Of a stretch of 64,000 nt of DNA, positions 46,791 to 56,344 are shown piece by piece. This DNA is from JAJEDW01 sp963555775 (lineage in GTDB: Bacteria; Acidobacteriota; Terriglobia; 20CM-2-55-15). The translations under genes and the position numbers were made by a program. The stretch lies in contig CAUVWY020000009.1 in NCBI GenBank assembly GCA_963555775.3, forward strand, positions 930,001 to 994,000. The letters are read 5' to 3'. The notes under the pieces are model-generated. The model searched no databases. It was not told the origin of the DNA and saw nothing but the letters and a program-made list of their open reading frames with translations. Each line of letters starts with the position of its first letter. Position 1 is the first letter of the stretch.

Positions 46791-49438
46791 TCATGACTGC
46801 AACCTAGCAAGGAGATCCTCTATCGACAGATGCTTTACTACATCGAGCAGGAGCCTTTGCGGTTGCGCCGGGTCCGGAGTGCTCCGGGGAACGACAATAA
46901 TGTGACGCGGGCGGTGGACAATCATTACTCTTTTCAGCGCCCCTAGGGCCAGACACCGCTCCCCCAGCAGTGTGAGTCTCGGCACGGGCGCCGCAGGGGC
47001 CATGCGACTATCCAAGTCCGCTGTCGCGCGAATCACAAATCGAAGTGGCGCCCGAGACGTCAGTTGCGACCATTCACGACTGGAAAGACTCCCATCGGGG
47101 AGTGCTAGTTCCGTGATGCCATCATGACTTAGGTTTTTTACCGGTGTAGTCCGACAGGCTGCTAGTTCCGTGATGCCATCAGCTACCGAGTAACGAAGAA
47201 GGCTGAGCAGACGCTCCCGCCATTGTCTCATCTCCCTGAAAGCATCACCGAACACCTCTTCGTATGACACCCAAGCCCGGCCTACTTCGTCTGAGCAGGG
47301 AGCCAGAGCACGCTCGAAGGTCGCTGATAGTACAGCAGCGGTATTGGTGATCGTGGTCACCTCGGGCTCTGGAGACCGCAAACCCACCGCATTTTTTGTC
47401 TTGTAGTCGGGCAACTTCCCGCGAATATCGGCGGGATTACGATCGGGTTTTCCAGGGTGTAGGCCTGACGAAAGATCTCATTCAGGGGGCGCCGTACATC
47501 GCGGAGTTCCTTGACTGATTTGAGTCCCTCCTCGTCGGCAGAACGAAGCGTCGCCCTCGCATGAGCCACAACGTCATCCCAATGGGCCTTGTCCGAGTGG
47601 CGCGTATCACGAATCCGTACTGCCACCTCTCGCGCGAACCGCTCCAATATTGGTCGCCGCCGCTTCTCGAACCTCTCGTCGCTTTCATCGTCCAACCGAT
47701 CAATCACCGGCGGCGGATGTGCCGCAAAACTGATCAGGCCGGCCTGTGCCATAAGAACGAGGGTCCGCAGATTCCACGACGCGTTTAGCTCTCCCACGTC
47801 AGCGATGTCGGCCGGCCTATCATCCAGTGAAAGGATGTACGTGTCGTCACTGGTCCGATGGTGCCGGACCCACATTGCATCCCATCGTTCAAATGCCCGG
47901 TCGATGCTAATCAGCCGTTCCTTGCCCAATGCCACGGCGGTGGCAACGTCTGAACGCGTAATCACGATGAGAGCAACTGCGGCCCGTCCATCGCGACCGG
48001 CCCGTCCAACCTCCTGATAGTAGCGATCGATAGTCTCCGGTAAACAAGCGTGTACGACAGATCTGACTTCTTGCTGATCCATACCAAGGCCGAACGCCGA
48101 TGTAGCGACGACAATGTCGACTGCGGAACCTCGCCAGTCCCGTAACACGTCGTCACCGCCCAAAGCCGCGAGATCGCCTCCACGCACAAGCCGGGTACGA
48201 CGCAATCCGCTGTTCTGCAGGCACGCATACCAATGTGCAGCGCGCTCACGAAGTGTTGTGTAAAGGATGAGCGGTCGCGGGAGGTGCCACATAGCTTCAA
48301 GGATGCGGGTCGAACGTTCGTCTTCTTCATCCACCGCGTGAATCAGGAAGCCCGGTTCGGGACGGAGTTCCGGTTCTGATACAACTTGGCAGCCCCCATT
48401 GCCGAACAATTGCCGCAACGTTTCGCAGCATTCTGAGGTGAGCGTCGCAGTCAGAAGAAGTGTCCGGAATCTTGCCGCCGGTGGGCAAACGGCCAGCAAG
48501 GCATCTTTGAGCCCTGCAATGCTCTGAAACTCTGGTCGGAACTGCTGGCCCCATTGCGTCACGATGTGAGCCTCATCGATCGCAAAGACACGCAGACGCC
48601 CTTCACGTGCGGTCTCGAAAAGAGGTCCACGCAGGGCTCCCATTACCGCCTCTGCCGAAGCGAACACAATTGGAAGGCTACCGTCACGTATCCCCGCCCT
48701 AATGGCGTTCTTCGAGTCGGCGTCGAGGCCGCCGTGATAAGCACAGGTCACATCGGTTTGAGGTCGGCCCGTATCCAACTGTCCGGCGAGTTCACGAAAG
48801 CGTTCCTCCTGATCTTTCGCGAGTGCAGTCGTTGGGACGACAACGAGCGTCAGTCCGCCCTCGGATCCCCAGACGAGAGCGGGCAATTGGAAGGCAAGCG
48901 TCTTTCCTCCACCTGTTGGCAAGCTGACAATCGCTGTGGATCCAGCCGGCATGAGAAACGCTGCCTGCACAGCGGCCCGCTGGCCGCTCGAGACGTACTC
49001 CGAATGGCCCGTGAATTCTGTTAGGAGTGGATCGTTCGGGACAGGGCGCGCTTGCCTGCGCAGAACCTCACCGATCGCTGCGTCCACTACGTCTGGCGCG
49101 CCAGGATCGAGCCATGAGGGCTCCCATCGTTGCGCGCGTACGACGTAATCTGCTCCCGCAACTCGCGCGTTGCAACTGAACTGTTTCCAGAGTTCTGCGG
49201 TCGGCCAATCCTCGCCGCGGGGAACGCGCAATTCTGCCTCTTCTCCGAACTCAAGTTGGCATCGTAGCATTCCCTGACGCAGAAGCCCGGCGATGTCAGC
49301 CCTCCCAGTCTTTCCTGATGCCGCAGGAATCCCTTGAAGGGCATCGCGGACTCGTGCCAGAAACCGGTCGCCGATCGGTATCGGAAACGGTTCGGCCGAT
49401 AGAACAAGTCGCTGCAACTCGTGGATGTGCGCGATCAC
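46791..49438 (-). pseudogene. dpdF: dpdF RecQ-like helicase, frameshifted; C-terminal part in a second frame
   Basis: The first frame (49438 to 47357, 693 residues) is a RecQ-type helicase: SLPTGGGKTLAF (K179), FAIDEAHIVTQWGQQFRPEF, ATSAFGLGMDQQEVRSVVHA and RYYQEVGRAGRDGRAA. It then runs out of frame near 47395-47420. A second frame continues to 46791 with FERALAPCSDEVGRAWVSYE and RPRHIIVVPRSTPDPAQP, and ends overlapping dpdG (ATGA). The join has only a TTG start without a ribosome binding site, so a frameshift in one gene of about 880 codons is more likely than two genes. The second frame also contains a MITE fragment plus a 19-bp duplication (57 nt, in frame). The start GTG 49438 overlaps the dpdE stop. 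Confidence 0.75.
47125..47162. mobile_element. Truncated MITE end with duplicated host sequence in dpdF
   Basis: 38 bp match one end of the 124-bp MITE (the terminal repeat GCAGCCTGTCGGACT and about 22 bp beyond, with small changes). They are flanked on both sides by the same 19-bp host sequence starting TAGTTCCGTGATG (47106-47124 and 47163-47181). The total insertion is 57 bp, so the frame of the dpdF C-terminal part stays open and gains 19 residues that repeat GITELA. Confidence 0.8.
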
Positions 49439-52400
49439 GCTTCCTCCAGGTCATGGGATGCAAGTACCACGGCCCCTGCGGAATCCACTCGCAGGAACGG
49501 GGTCTCAATCCCGACAGCAAGGGCGTCGCTCAACTGCAGTTCAAATCGAGCCATCTTCTCCTCAGATTCACGGACTGAGCCAGCGAGTTGCGCAATTCGA
49601 CTCTTCAGAGCTTCGTTTACGCTTGCAGCAAACTCCCGCGTCTGCAATGCACAGCGGTCACAGCGTTCTCTGAATCGCGGGTCGTCCCGAACCTCCCGCT
49701 CGGCGACCTGCCGTGCGCGGTAGCATAGTTCGCCCCAATCCCCGATGGACACGAGCGCGTCAACGCGCTCCCATCGATCTATTCTGAGATTCACATCTCT
49801 ACCGCCATCAGCCCTTGGGCTCTTCTGATATGGCCATCCAAGCACGGTCAAGACTTGCTCATTCTTCACCGGCACAAGATCTCCATTGAGCCACACGGTT
49901 CGATACTCGACGGAAAACGCCTCATCTGCCCGTCGCCGCAGTGAGGCGAGAGAAATGCTGTCATCAAGATCGGTTCCGACTTTGGCGAGATCAGCCTCCA
50001 CAACGAAATCGAATCTGAAGAAGAGGCGCGGGAATCGAGTCGATCTCGGTACATAGCGCCACATCGCGAAAGCGGTCCCACGGTCATCACTGCGAACTAA
50101 TGCTTCGAAACCATCAACGAACGGATGGCCTACTCGAAGCAAGCTTGTTTGCTTAGTCTCTGCAATCGCTCTCTCAAAAGTGACAGGGAGCATTGGCAGT
50201 TCTGCCCAATCGCGAGTCTCTGGATCCCAATCGATGCAGGCGTCAAATCGCCGTACTGCCTCTAACAGTGGGACATGCGTTGGCCGGCGGAGGTCATGGG
50301 TGTATCTCAGGATTCCTGGGCCGAGTCGACGGCATCCAAACTGAAGCAACTCAGTGACCCACGAGTTCAGAGATCTTTCACCCTGTGTCTCAGCCAATTC
50401 ATCGGCTTCCACAAGAGTGGCGAAGAATGCCTCGTCGGCCGCAGCATCTCCTTCAACAGAATCAAGCGACTCCTGCGCCCGGATTCGGCGCAATTCGGCG
50501 TCGAGTCCCGTTTCTGGATCTTGCATACGCGCGACTTCCTCATCAATAGCCGTGCGGCCATCTTCCAGAAGCCGTGAACGAATCCGTGCTGTCCCTTCCA
50601 CAAGCACGTACTGAAGAGGCGCAATTGAGCGATTGAACACTTGCACTGTCTGGATTACACACGCCAGCCACTCTCGTTCGTACGGGCAATCAGCAGAAAA
50701 CACCACGTTTCTCAACCGTCCCCAGGCCTCGAGTCGGTCGATGCGGCCGATTCGTTGCTCGATGCGCGCCAGTTCCATCGGAAGATCGAAGTGCACAAGA
50801 ACGGCACCGGATCGCTGTAGGTTCAGGCCTTCTTCCGCAGTCGCATCACAGATCAGCACGCTGAGGGACTGCTTCTCTTCAAATACTCGCACCGCGTCAG
50901 TTCCAGCGTCATATCGTAGAATCACGTCGGCTTCGAGTGCATCGCGTAGCGTACTAGCGAGCACATCGGCTACCTCCCGATCGTCAACGAACACGACGAC
51001 CTTCTTGACGCCTGCGCCTTCGGTCGAGCGCAACCACTCAACAAATCGCTCGGCGCGCGGATCGGTGCGCGCGGCTTCCCTGATCAGTTTCAGACGTTCA
51101 CGAAGCAACTTCTCTTCGCCGTCGAACGCCCACGGTACCGACAAGACCTCGCGCTGCTCGATCCCAACTGACACGACTGAGTTTCGACGCAGGAGGGCCA
51201 AGCGTGAATCAATATGCCGGGCGAGTGTTAGAGGATGTGATAGCGCGGACGCAACCCACAGAGAGAACAGTTGCGCCAGACCGTGTTCCGGTTGAACGCC
51301 GTCCGGTCCCGGCACCGCCAATCGCCACGTGTCAAGAAAATCAAATGCCTCGCGGCGAGCCCCATCTTCATGCTCGAGTCGAACCGCGCCGGTTCGAACA
51401 GGCAAATGATCTAGAACGCGGGGATCCCCTCTGCGAGTCCGTAAGAGTCTTCGATGCAGGCGGTATGTCTCTGTCAGATGCGTCCGTAGTGCTCGGAGAG
51501 TGCGGACACGTGCAGCATCTGCCGTATCGAGCGTCAGATGTTCTCGAACCGCCATGCAAAGAGCCAGGAGTCGTGAATCGTCGGTGAAGATCGTTTCTAG
51601 CCGTTGAAGTGCTTCATCGACAAAATACGTGCTTGCATCGTCGGCAAGATCCAATGTGACTTCCGCGATGGTCTGGCGCTCACGCACTCGATGACGAAAC
51701 TGCTCACGCTCATCTAATGGATAACCCTGTGGATCCAGTAGATGGAGCATCGCCAAGAATCCTTCTTCTTGGTGCAGAACCGGTGTACCAGAGAGCAAGA
51801 GTACACGAGGTGCCCGCGCCGCCACTACCTGAAGTGCTTCATAGAGTCGTCGCGCCCAAGGCTCCCGGTCGAATGCGCGCAGTGCAGGCCGATGTGCTTC
51901 GTCAACCACCAGCATCGTGGTGGACTCGAAATTCTCCGCATTTTCGACAAAGTCGTCATCGGAAAACACTTGTAGTGGCGAGTTTTCCGACATAAAGAAC
52001 TTGCTCGTGAGTTCCTGTCGCCATTGTCGAACCAAGTGGGCGGGGGCGACGACAACGACGGACGCGTCCTGTGGTTGGTCCAGAAGGTGTTGGCGAATTA
52101 CGACCCCCGCCTCAATCGTCTTCCCCAGACCAACTTCATCTGCGAGCAGGTACCGTTGCACCGGATCGGCCAGAATCCGCCGAACGGTTGCGACTTGGTG
52201 TTCGAGTAGTTCGATTCCTGCGGATGCAAGGCCAGTGAGGCCGCCGAACGCCGCACGCTGGCCCGCAAGATATCTGACGATCTCAGAACGTCCGTCGAAG
52301 AAAATGGGTGTGTCAGTGATCCGGCCTGCCAGGTAATCGGTGGGATCCTGAATCGGATGTGCCCAACGAACGAAAAGCTGCGAGATCGGTATGAAGGCAT

Positions 52401-52707
52401 CCTGCTTGTTCGGGAACCGGACCGGATAGTGGTCCTCGTCAGCCTTCAGCGCTGCAGCGCTGATTACTCCGCCGTCCACTCGGCCGACTCGCCATGCGTG
52501 TGGGTCCTTGTCGAACCAGAACACGCGTGTCTGCAGCGAGAGTTCGACGGCGCGTACAGATCCGACGGGCACATGCACATGGTGAAGTCGCGGCCCAACT
52601 GGCGATTCGAAGTACTCGATTTCTGCCTGTTTCCGGTTGGAGTTCAAGAGTTTTCCAACACCATCAGGGCCGTGCTCAACCTGCACGAAGATGCGCCGCG
52701 TCGGCAA
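49435..52707 (-). CDS. dpdE: DpdE, SNF2-type helicase of the Dpd restriction arm
   Basis: The 1090-residue protein is an SF2 SNF2-like ATPase. LLADEVGLGKTIEAGVVIRQ (K196), VVVVAPAHLVRQWRQEL and MLVVDEAHRPALRAF form the first lobe. EEGLNLQRSGAVLVHFDLP and RIEQRIGRIDRLEAWG form the second lobe with the arginine fingers. It resembles the N-terminal layout of DpdE (VQVEHGPDGVGKLLNSN, a small beta-barrel). The start is TTG 52707 with no clear ribosome binding site, and the frame remains open upstream into insertion debris, so the true start or promoter may have been lost. Its stop overlaps the dpdF start (GTGA). It leads the restriction operon. Confidence 0.83.
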   Translation of the reverse strand: MPTRRIFVQVEHGPDGVGKLLNSNRKQAEIEYFESPVGPRLHHVHVPVGSVRAVELSLQTRVFWFDKDPHAWRVGRVDGGVISAAALKADEDHYPVRFPNKQDAFIPISQLFVRWAHPIQDPTDYLAGRITDTPIFFDGRSEIVRYLAGQRAAFGGLTGLASAGIELLEHQVATVRRILADPVQRYLLADEVGLGKTIEAGVVIRQHLLDQPQDASVVVVAPAHLVRQWRQELTSKFFMSENSPLQVFSDDDFVENAENFESTTMLVVDEAHRPALRAFDREPWARRLYEALQVVAARAPRVLLLSGTPVLHQEEGFLAMLHLLDPQGYPLDEREQFRHRVRERQTIAEVTLDLADDASTYFVDEALQRLETIFTDDSRLLALCMAVREHLTLDTADAARVRTLRALRTHLTETYRLHRRLLRTRRGDPRVLDHLPVRTGAVRLEHEDGARREAFDFLDTWRLAVPGPDGVQPEHGLAQLFSLWVASALSHPLTLARHIDSRLALLRRNSVVSVGIEQREVLSVPWAFDGEEKLLRERLKLIREAARTDPRAERFVEWLRSTEGAGVKKVVVFVDDREVADVLASTLRDALEADVILRYDAGTDAVRVFEEKQSLSVLICDATAEEGLNLQRSGAVLVHFDLPMELARIEQRIGRIDRLEAWGRLRNVVFSADCPYEREWLACVIQTVQVFNRSIAPLQYVLVEGTARIRSRLLEDGRTAIDEEVARMQDPETGLDAELRRIRAQESLDSVEGDAAADEAFFATLVEADELAETQGERSLNSWVTELLQFGCRRLGPGILRYTHDLRRPTHVPLLEAVRRFDACIDWDPETRDWAELPMLPVTFERAIAETKQTSLLRVGHPFVDGFEALVRSDDRGTAFAMWRYVPRSTRFPRLFFRFDFVVEADLAKVGTDLDDSISLASLRRRADEAFSVEYRTVWLNGDLVPVKNEQVLTVLGWPYQKSPRADGGRDVNLRIDRWERVDALVSIGDWGELCYRARQVAEREVRDDPRFRERCDRCALQTREFAASVNEALKSRIAQLAGSVRESEEKMARFELQLSDALAVGIETPFLRVDSAGAVVLASHDLEEA

Positions 52708-52879
52708 TATATGACTATGACCTCGTTGGGCGTAGAAACGGCTGCTGAGAGGTCGACCGACCCCAAATGTTGCAGGGTATTCTCTTGTTGCGCATGCTCT
52801 TGAATCACAGCAAGATGACTCGGCTCCAGAATGTTCCGCCGGCCAGAATCAGGGAGCCGAGTTCGCCACCAGTCTGATT

Positions 52880-53215
52880 CGTCGGATGTGATCGTTTGCG
52901 CCGATCTGACTCACGATTACGTCGGGGACAGCACCGTTTTACCCGGACTTGTGGATCAACTGGATGCCCCGGTCACGGGATTTCTGGCTGACAGCGCCTA
53001 CGATGTAGCGTCCACACTGGATCTGCTGAGGCAGCGGTATGAGGAGCCCCTGGATAGGGGTCACACCGCCGCCAAAGAACACAGTGATCCGCCCGCAATC
53101 GGCGCGTGATCCGACCGTTCGAGGTCGCCATATTGTCCAGATCCGCAGCAACGGCCGCATGGCCTAACAGGCGGCAACAGGGTACACCCAGCGCAGCCGG
53201 ATAGAAAGAGCCTGT
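52880..53215 (+). mobile_element. IS5-type transposase remnant
   Basis: Plus-strand codons read VIVCADLTHDYVGDSTVLPG and TGFLADSAYDVASTLDLLR. After a frameshift near 53060 they read VTPPPKNTV, ARDPTVRGRHIVQIRSNGRM and GYTQRSRIERA. These follow the C-terminal half of IS5-type DDE transposases in order (second Asp in ADSAYD). There is no N-terminal half and no intact frame. A 9-bp inverted repeat CTCGGCTCC / GGAGCCGAG just upstream (about 52819-52863) may be an old element end. The remnant sits directly upstream of dpdE. Confidence 0.75.
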
Positions 53216-53229
53216 CAGGAGTTTTCTGT

Positions 53230-53790
53230 TTGTGAACCATACTGACGCCCGCAAGGGAAGGAGTACGTATGGCGCAGAAGACGATCTCGGTGTTCAGCGT
53301 CGAGTTGCTGGATGACCGGCGGCTCGGCCGGTCAGCGCCGCAGTTCCAGAGTACGAGATCGGCATCGTCGGGCCCAGCCCCTGCGGCGAAGCTCCGGACT
53401 CGCATCCCAGCATGGCCCATCGCGATCAACCGGTGCGCTAGGGCCCGCGATGAAGGAACTTTCCCTTCGAGCATTTCTGCGTCCCAGTTGGGGCACAGGA
53501 GTTCTGAATCGCTCACGCCAAGCACCGCACGCCGCGCTTTATCCAGCGCATCGAACACCGGTTCGGCATCGACCGCGTAAGCACAGCCCGTGAGTGGTTG
53601 CATCGACCGGCCCCGCGGTTTCGCCCCGCGTATGGCGGTCAACGGGATGCGAGAGGTATAGAGTGCGGGGATGCCCCGCCGGTTGAATTGTCCACCGTGG
53701 TGGACCGTACTCGTGTCGGATAGCGGCTTCCAGGACCATTCTGGATTGTGATGCCCGTAAACCACGCCGCGACCCGTATCAGTCGCTTTG
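53230..53790 (-). pseudogene. Degenerate RES-domain (NAD+ phosphorylase-type) toxin gene
   Basis: Minus-strand codons read VVYGHHNPEWSWKPLS, GGQFNRRGIPALYTS, PLTAIRGAKPRG and AGMRVRSFAAGAGPDDADLV. This is the order of RES toxins that degrade NAD+ and pair with Xre/MbcA antitoxins. Two hallmark residues look lost: the Arg after VVY is Gly and the Glu of the usual AIRE is Gly. The C-terminus drifts out of frame after NCGADRPS. The N-terminus is cut by the IS21 element and no antitoxin gene is present. I judge it inactive. Confidence 0.7.
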
Positions 53791-53984
53791 ACAACGTAAA
53801 AAGGACCCACCCCGATCGAGTAAAAGGGACCCACCCCCGGGTTAATGGTTTGTAAGTGATTCCGCCGTCGAGGCCGTGGGAAGTGTGGGAGCCGAAGGCT
53901 TCCAAGCCACTGTGGGAACGCGCTGGCTTTGCAGCGGGTTTCCATGGGGGCGGCACTTTCCACAGCCCGCTGCGCCCGCGGTTT

Positions 53985-54776
53985 TCACGCGGATCCTCCG
54001 GCGGACCGGGGTTTGTTCTTCCGTTTGCCGGCGGCGCCTAGACTTTGGGTGAACCGGATACTTTCCCAATCGAACTGGTGAATGGCGCAGTGATGGGTCA
54101 GCCGGTCCAGCAGGGCTGCGGTCAGTGCGGCGTCACCGAAGACGCTGGTCCACTGTGCAAACGGCAGGTTCGATGTGACGATCAGCGAACCCTTTTCGTA
54201 GCGGTCCGAGAAGACCTGAAACAGCAACTGCGCCCCCTCGGCCGAGAACGGGATATAGCCGACTTCGTCCACGATGAGCAGCTCGAAGCGGGCCAGCTTG
54301 GCCAGGCGCCGGTTCAGTTGCCGTTCCTCGCGCGACTCGATCAAGGTGTTGACCAGCCCGGCGGCCGTGGTGAACCCGACGCGGTAGCCCCTCCGGCAGG
54401 CTTCCACACCCAGAGCCGTGGCGGCATGGGTTTTACCGGTTCCGTGCTTGCCCAACAGGACGACGTTCTCGTGCCGGGTAATGTAGCCGCACTCGGCATA
54501 GTCGCGAACCTGGATCGCATCCAGCACCGGCCACTTCTTCAGGTCCGTGGTCTCCAGAGTCTTGAGCAGTGGGAACCGGGCCTCCCGTAGTCGACGCTGG
54601 ACCTGATTGGCTTGCCGCTGTTCCAGCTCGCGGCTGGCCAGAGCCAATAGAAAGCCGGTGTACCCCTCGCCGGCCTCTTTGGCCTGTCGGGCGTGTTCCC
54701 GCCACTCCCGCACCATGGCCGGGAGCCGGAGTTGCCGCAGTGCGTCGTCGAGAACGATCTCCTGACCCGGACTCAT
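53985..54776 (-). CDS. istB: IS21 IstB helper ATPase
   Basis: The 263-residue protein is an AAA+ ATPase of the DnaA/IstB group. VVLLGKHGTGKTHAATALG is the Walker A region, LLIVDEVGYIPFSAEGAQLL the Walker B region, and LIVTSNLPFAQW the sensor. It helps IstA choose and load the target DNA. ATG 54776 overlaps the istA stop by 4 nt. The frame is intact. Confidence 0.93.
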   Translation of the reverse strand: MSPGQEIVLDDALRQLRLPAMVREWREHARQAKEAGEGYTGFLLALASRELEQRQANQVQRRLREARFPLLKTLETTDLKKWPVLDAIQVRDYAECGYITRHENVVLLGKHGTGKTHAATALGVEACRRGYRVGFTTAAGLVNTLIESREERQLNRRLAKLARFELLIVDEVGYIPFSAEGAQLLFQVFSDRYEKGSLIVTSNLPFAQWTSVFGDAALTAALLDRLTHHCAIHQFDWESIRFTQSLGAAGKRKNKPRSAGGSA

Positions 54777-56344
54777 CGCGCACCCCCGGCCAGGAGACGG
54801 TCATATTGATCCAGATCGGCCCGGGCGATCGTCAGGTCGGTGATACCGGGCATCAACCCGGACTCCAGCGGCGCATGGGCTCGAGTCGGCGTGTCCTCCC
54901 GCATCAGAATGTGCCGCACCGCTTCCAACTCGATACAGTGGGCATCGAGCGCTTCCTGGATGGCCGAGGACACCCGTTCCAGATCCCAGTCCTGGTGGAG
55001 TTGCAGGATGCCGATGAACTCCCGGGTGCCCCGGCTGTACCCATGCCGATCCCGCAACCGCTCCAGCGCGGTCTCATATTGGGTCGGCCATTGATCCCGC
55101 CACTGCCGGATCGGCCGGGCGCTCTCAAACGAGGCCACCTTCCGCCGGATCAACTCCAGGTAGTGCAACGGATCAATCCGCCAGTCGCTATGACCGAAGG
55201 CGCGGTCATGTTCGGCCACCTTCTTCTGGTCCGCGTAAAAGCTCACCCGGTCACAGCCGATATGGGCCCAGAGCCGGCGTCCCACATAGGCGGTCGGCAC
55301 CGAATACCGGTTCTGATCCACCTGGGCGGTCTGATACGGGCTGATCCGGACTCCCACCACCTTCGTGTTCTCGAACCGCGTGTCGGGCAGTGCCAGGAGG
55401 CGTTCTTGCTCCACCGCGTGCCGCTCCCCAATCGTGCGATCGTCGGACCGGCCGCCGATCCGGCGCTGGTCGTCAGCCGCGCAGCGTTCCAGCAGTTGCG
55501 CGTTCAGATCCTCGAAGTCGGTCACCTCGGGAACCGGCACCAGGAAGTTCCGGCGTGCAAAGCCGACCAGGCCCTCGACACCGCCTTTTTCCTGGCCCCG
55601 GGCCGGATTACAGAATCGCGCTTCAAACGTGTAGTGCGCCCGAAACGCCGTGAACCGGGCCTGCTCGACCCGAGCCTTCCCCTTCAGAATCCGCTTCACG
55701 GCCGTCTTCAGGTTGTCGAAAACCAGGGTCGGGAATACGCCGCCGTACCAATCGAACGCCCGAATGTGACCGTCCAGGAACATCTCCTGCCGTTCCCACG
55801 GATAGGCCCGCACGAACGCCTTGCCCGAGTACCGGGACCGCATACAGAACAACTTGACCTGACGGTCTTCACCGTTCATCCGGACCCAGGCCGTGCCCCA
55901 GTCCACTTCGGCTTCACGGGCGTGTTCCGGGTCCAGCGGCACCACAGCGCCGGTCTGGTTCCAGCCCAACCGTGTCTTCCGTTCCCGAACCCAGCGGCGT
56001 ACCGTCGCCTCGGCTCCGGTAAATTCATGCTCCTCCACCAGACGTTGCCACACCCGGTGCGCGGTGTGGCGTTGCTTGACGGGCTGGTCCCGGTCCGCCT
56101 GGAGCCAGGCATCTACGATCCCGGCGACCGGGTCCATCACCGGACAGGCGGGCTCCTTCTCTCGCCGATACCTGGGCTCCTGTCCGGCCAATACTTTCCG
56201 GACCGTCCGTCGCGTGTGCCCGGTCTCCCGGGCGATCTGTCGAATGCTTTTCTTGTAAACCCGATCTGCGGTTCTGATCAACTCGTACTGATCCATCCCT
56301 ATCAATCCTCGCCTCCCACCCGCGTGCCTGTTCTTCCAGTTCAC
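54773..56344 (-). CDS. istA: IS21 IstA transposase
   Basis: The 523-residue transposase has an N-terminal HTH (RQIARETGHTRRTVRKVLAG) and a DDE integrase core: AEVDWGTAWVRM for the first Asp, then GGVFPTLVFDNLKTAVKRIL for the second Asp, and GQEKGGVEGLVGFARR for the Glu. A C-terminal region follows. It is the first gene of the istAB operon and appears complete, so this IS21 copy may be active. Confidence 0.93.
   Translation of the reverse strand: MNWKNRHAGGRRGLIGMDQYELIRTADRVYKKSIRQIARETGHTRRTVRKVLAGQEPRYRREKEPACPVMDPVAGIVDAWLQADRDQPVKQRHTAHRVWQRLVEEHEFTGAEATVRRWVRERKTRLGWNQTGAVVPLDPEHAREAEVDWGTAWVRMNGEDRQVKLFCMRSRYSGKAFVRAYPWERQEMFLDGHIRAFDWYGGVFPTLVFDNLKTAVKRILKGKARVEQARFTAFRAHYTFEARFCNPARGQEKGGVEGLVGFARRNFLVPVPEVTDFEDLNAQLLERCAADDQRRIGGRSDDRTIGERHAVEQERLLALPDTRFENTKVVGVRISPYQTAQVDQNRYSVPTAYVGRRLWAHIGCDRVSFYADQKKVAEHDRAFGHSDWRIDPLHYLELIRRKVASFESARPIRQWRDQWPTQYETALERLRDRHGYSRGTREFIGILQLHQDWDLERVSSAIQEALDAHCIELEAVRHILMREDTPTRAHAPLESGLMPGITDLTIARADLDQYDRLLAGGAR

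Larger units (their letters stand above)
44292..46794 (-). pseudogene. dpdG: dpdG, interrupted by an IS3-family element
   Basis: The N-terminal part (46794 to 46060) begins MSILNRPSDGLLSVLLALRR with a winged-helix-like segment, as in DpdG proteins. It runs into the IS3 element after MARPGECQQV. On the far side, minus-strand codons from 44493 down to the TAA at 44294-44292 read EVSLSLSAALLTLEANDELR, then MLLGRGGRALRPVSHFV, a typical DpdG C-terminus that ends directly before the dpdH ATG. The two parts do not rejoin in phase and no target duplication is seen, so the insertion probably came with a small deletion. The ATG overlaps the dpdF frame end. No full protein can be made. Confidence 0.78.

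Noticed and set aside
30981..52707. DISARM or other helicase-PLD defence system
   Set aside because: Helicases and a PLD protein also occur in DISARM, but there is no DNA methyltransferase or DUF1998 gene, and the linked dpdA and queCDE genes fit Dpd.
52819..52863. Hairpin with 9-bp stem as a terminator for the Dpd operon
   Set aside because: It has no T run, a long loop and lies upstream of dpdE; it is more likely an old element end.
53061..53963. A 300-residue minus-strand hypothetical protein
   Set aside because: It strings together IS21 end sequence, a degenerate RES gene and antisense IS5 debris.
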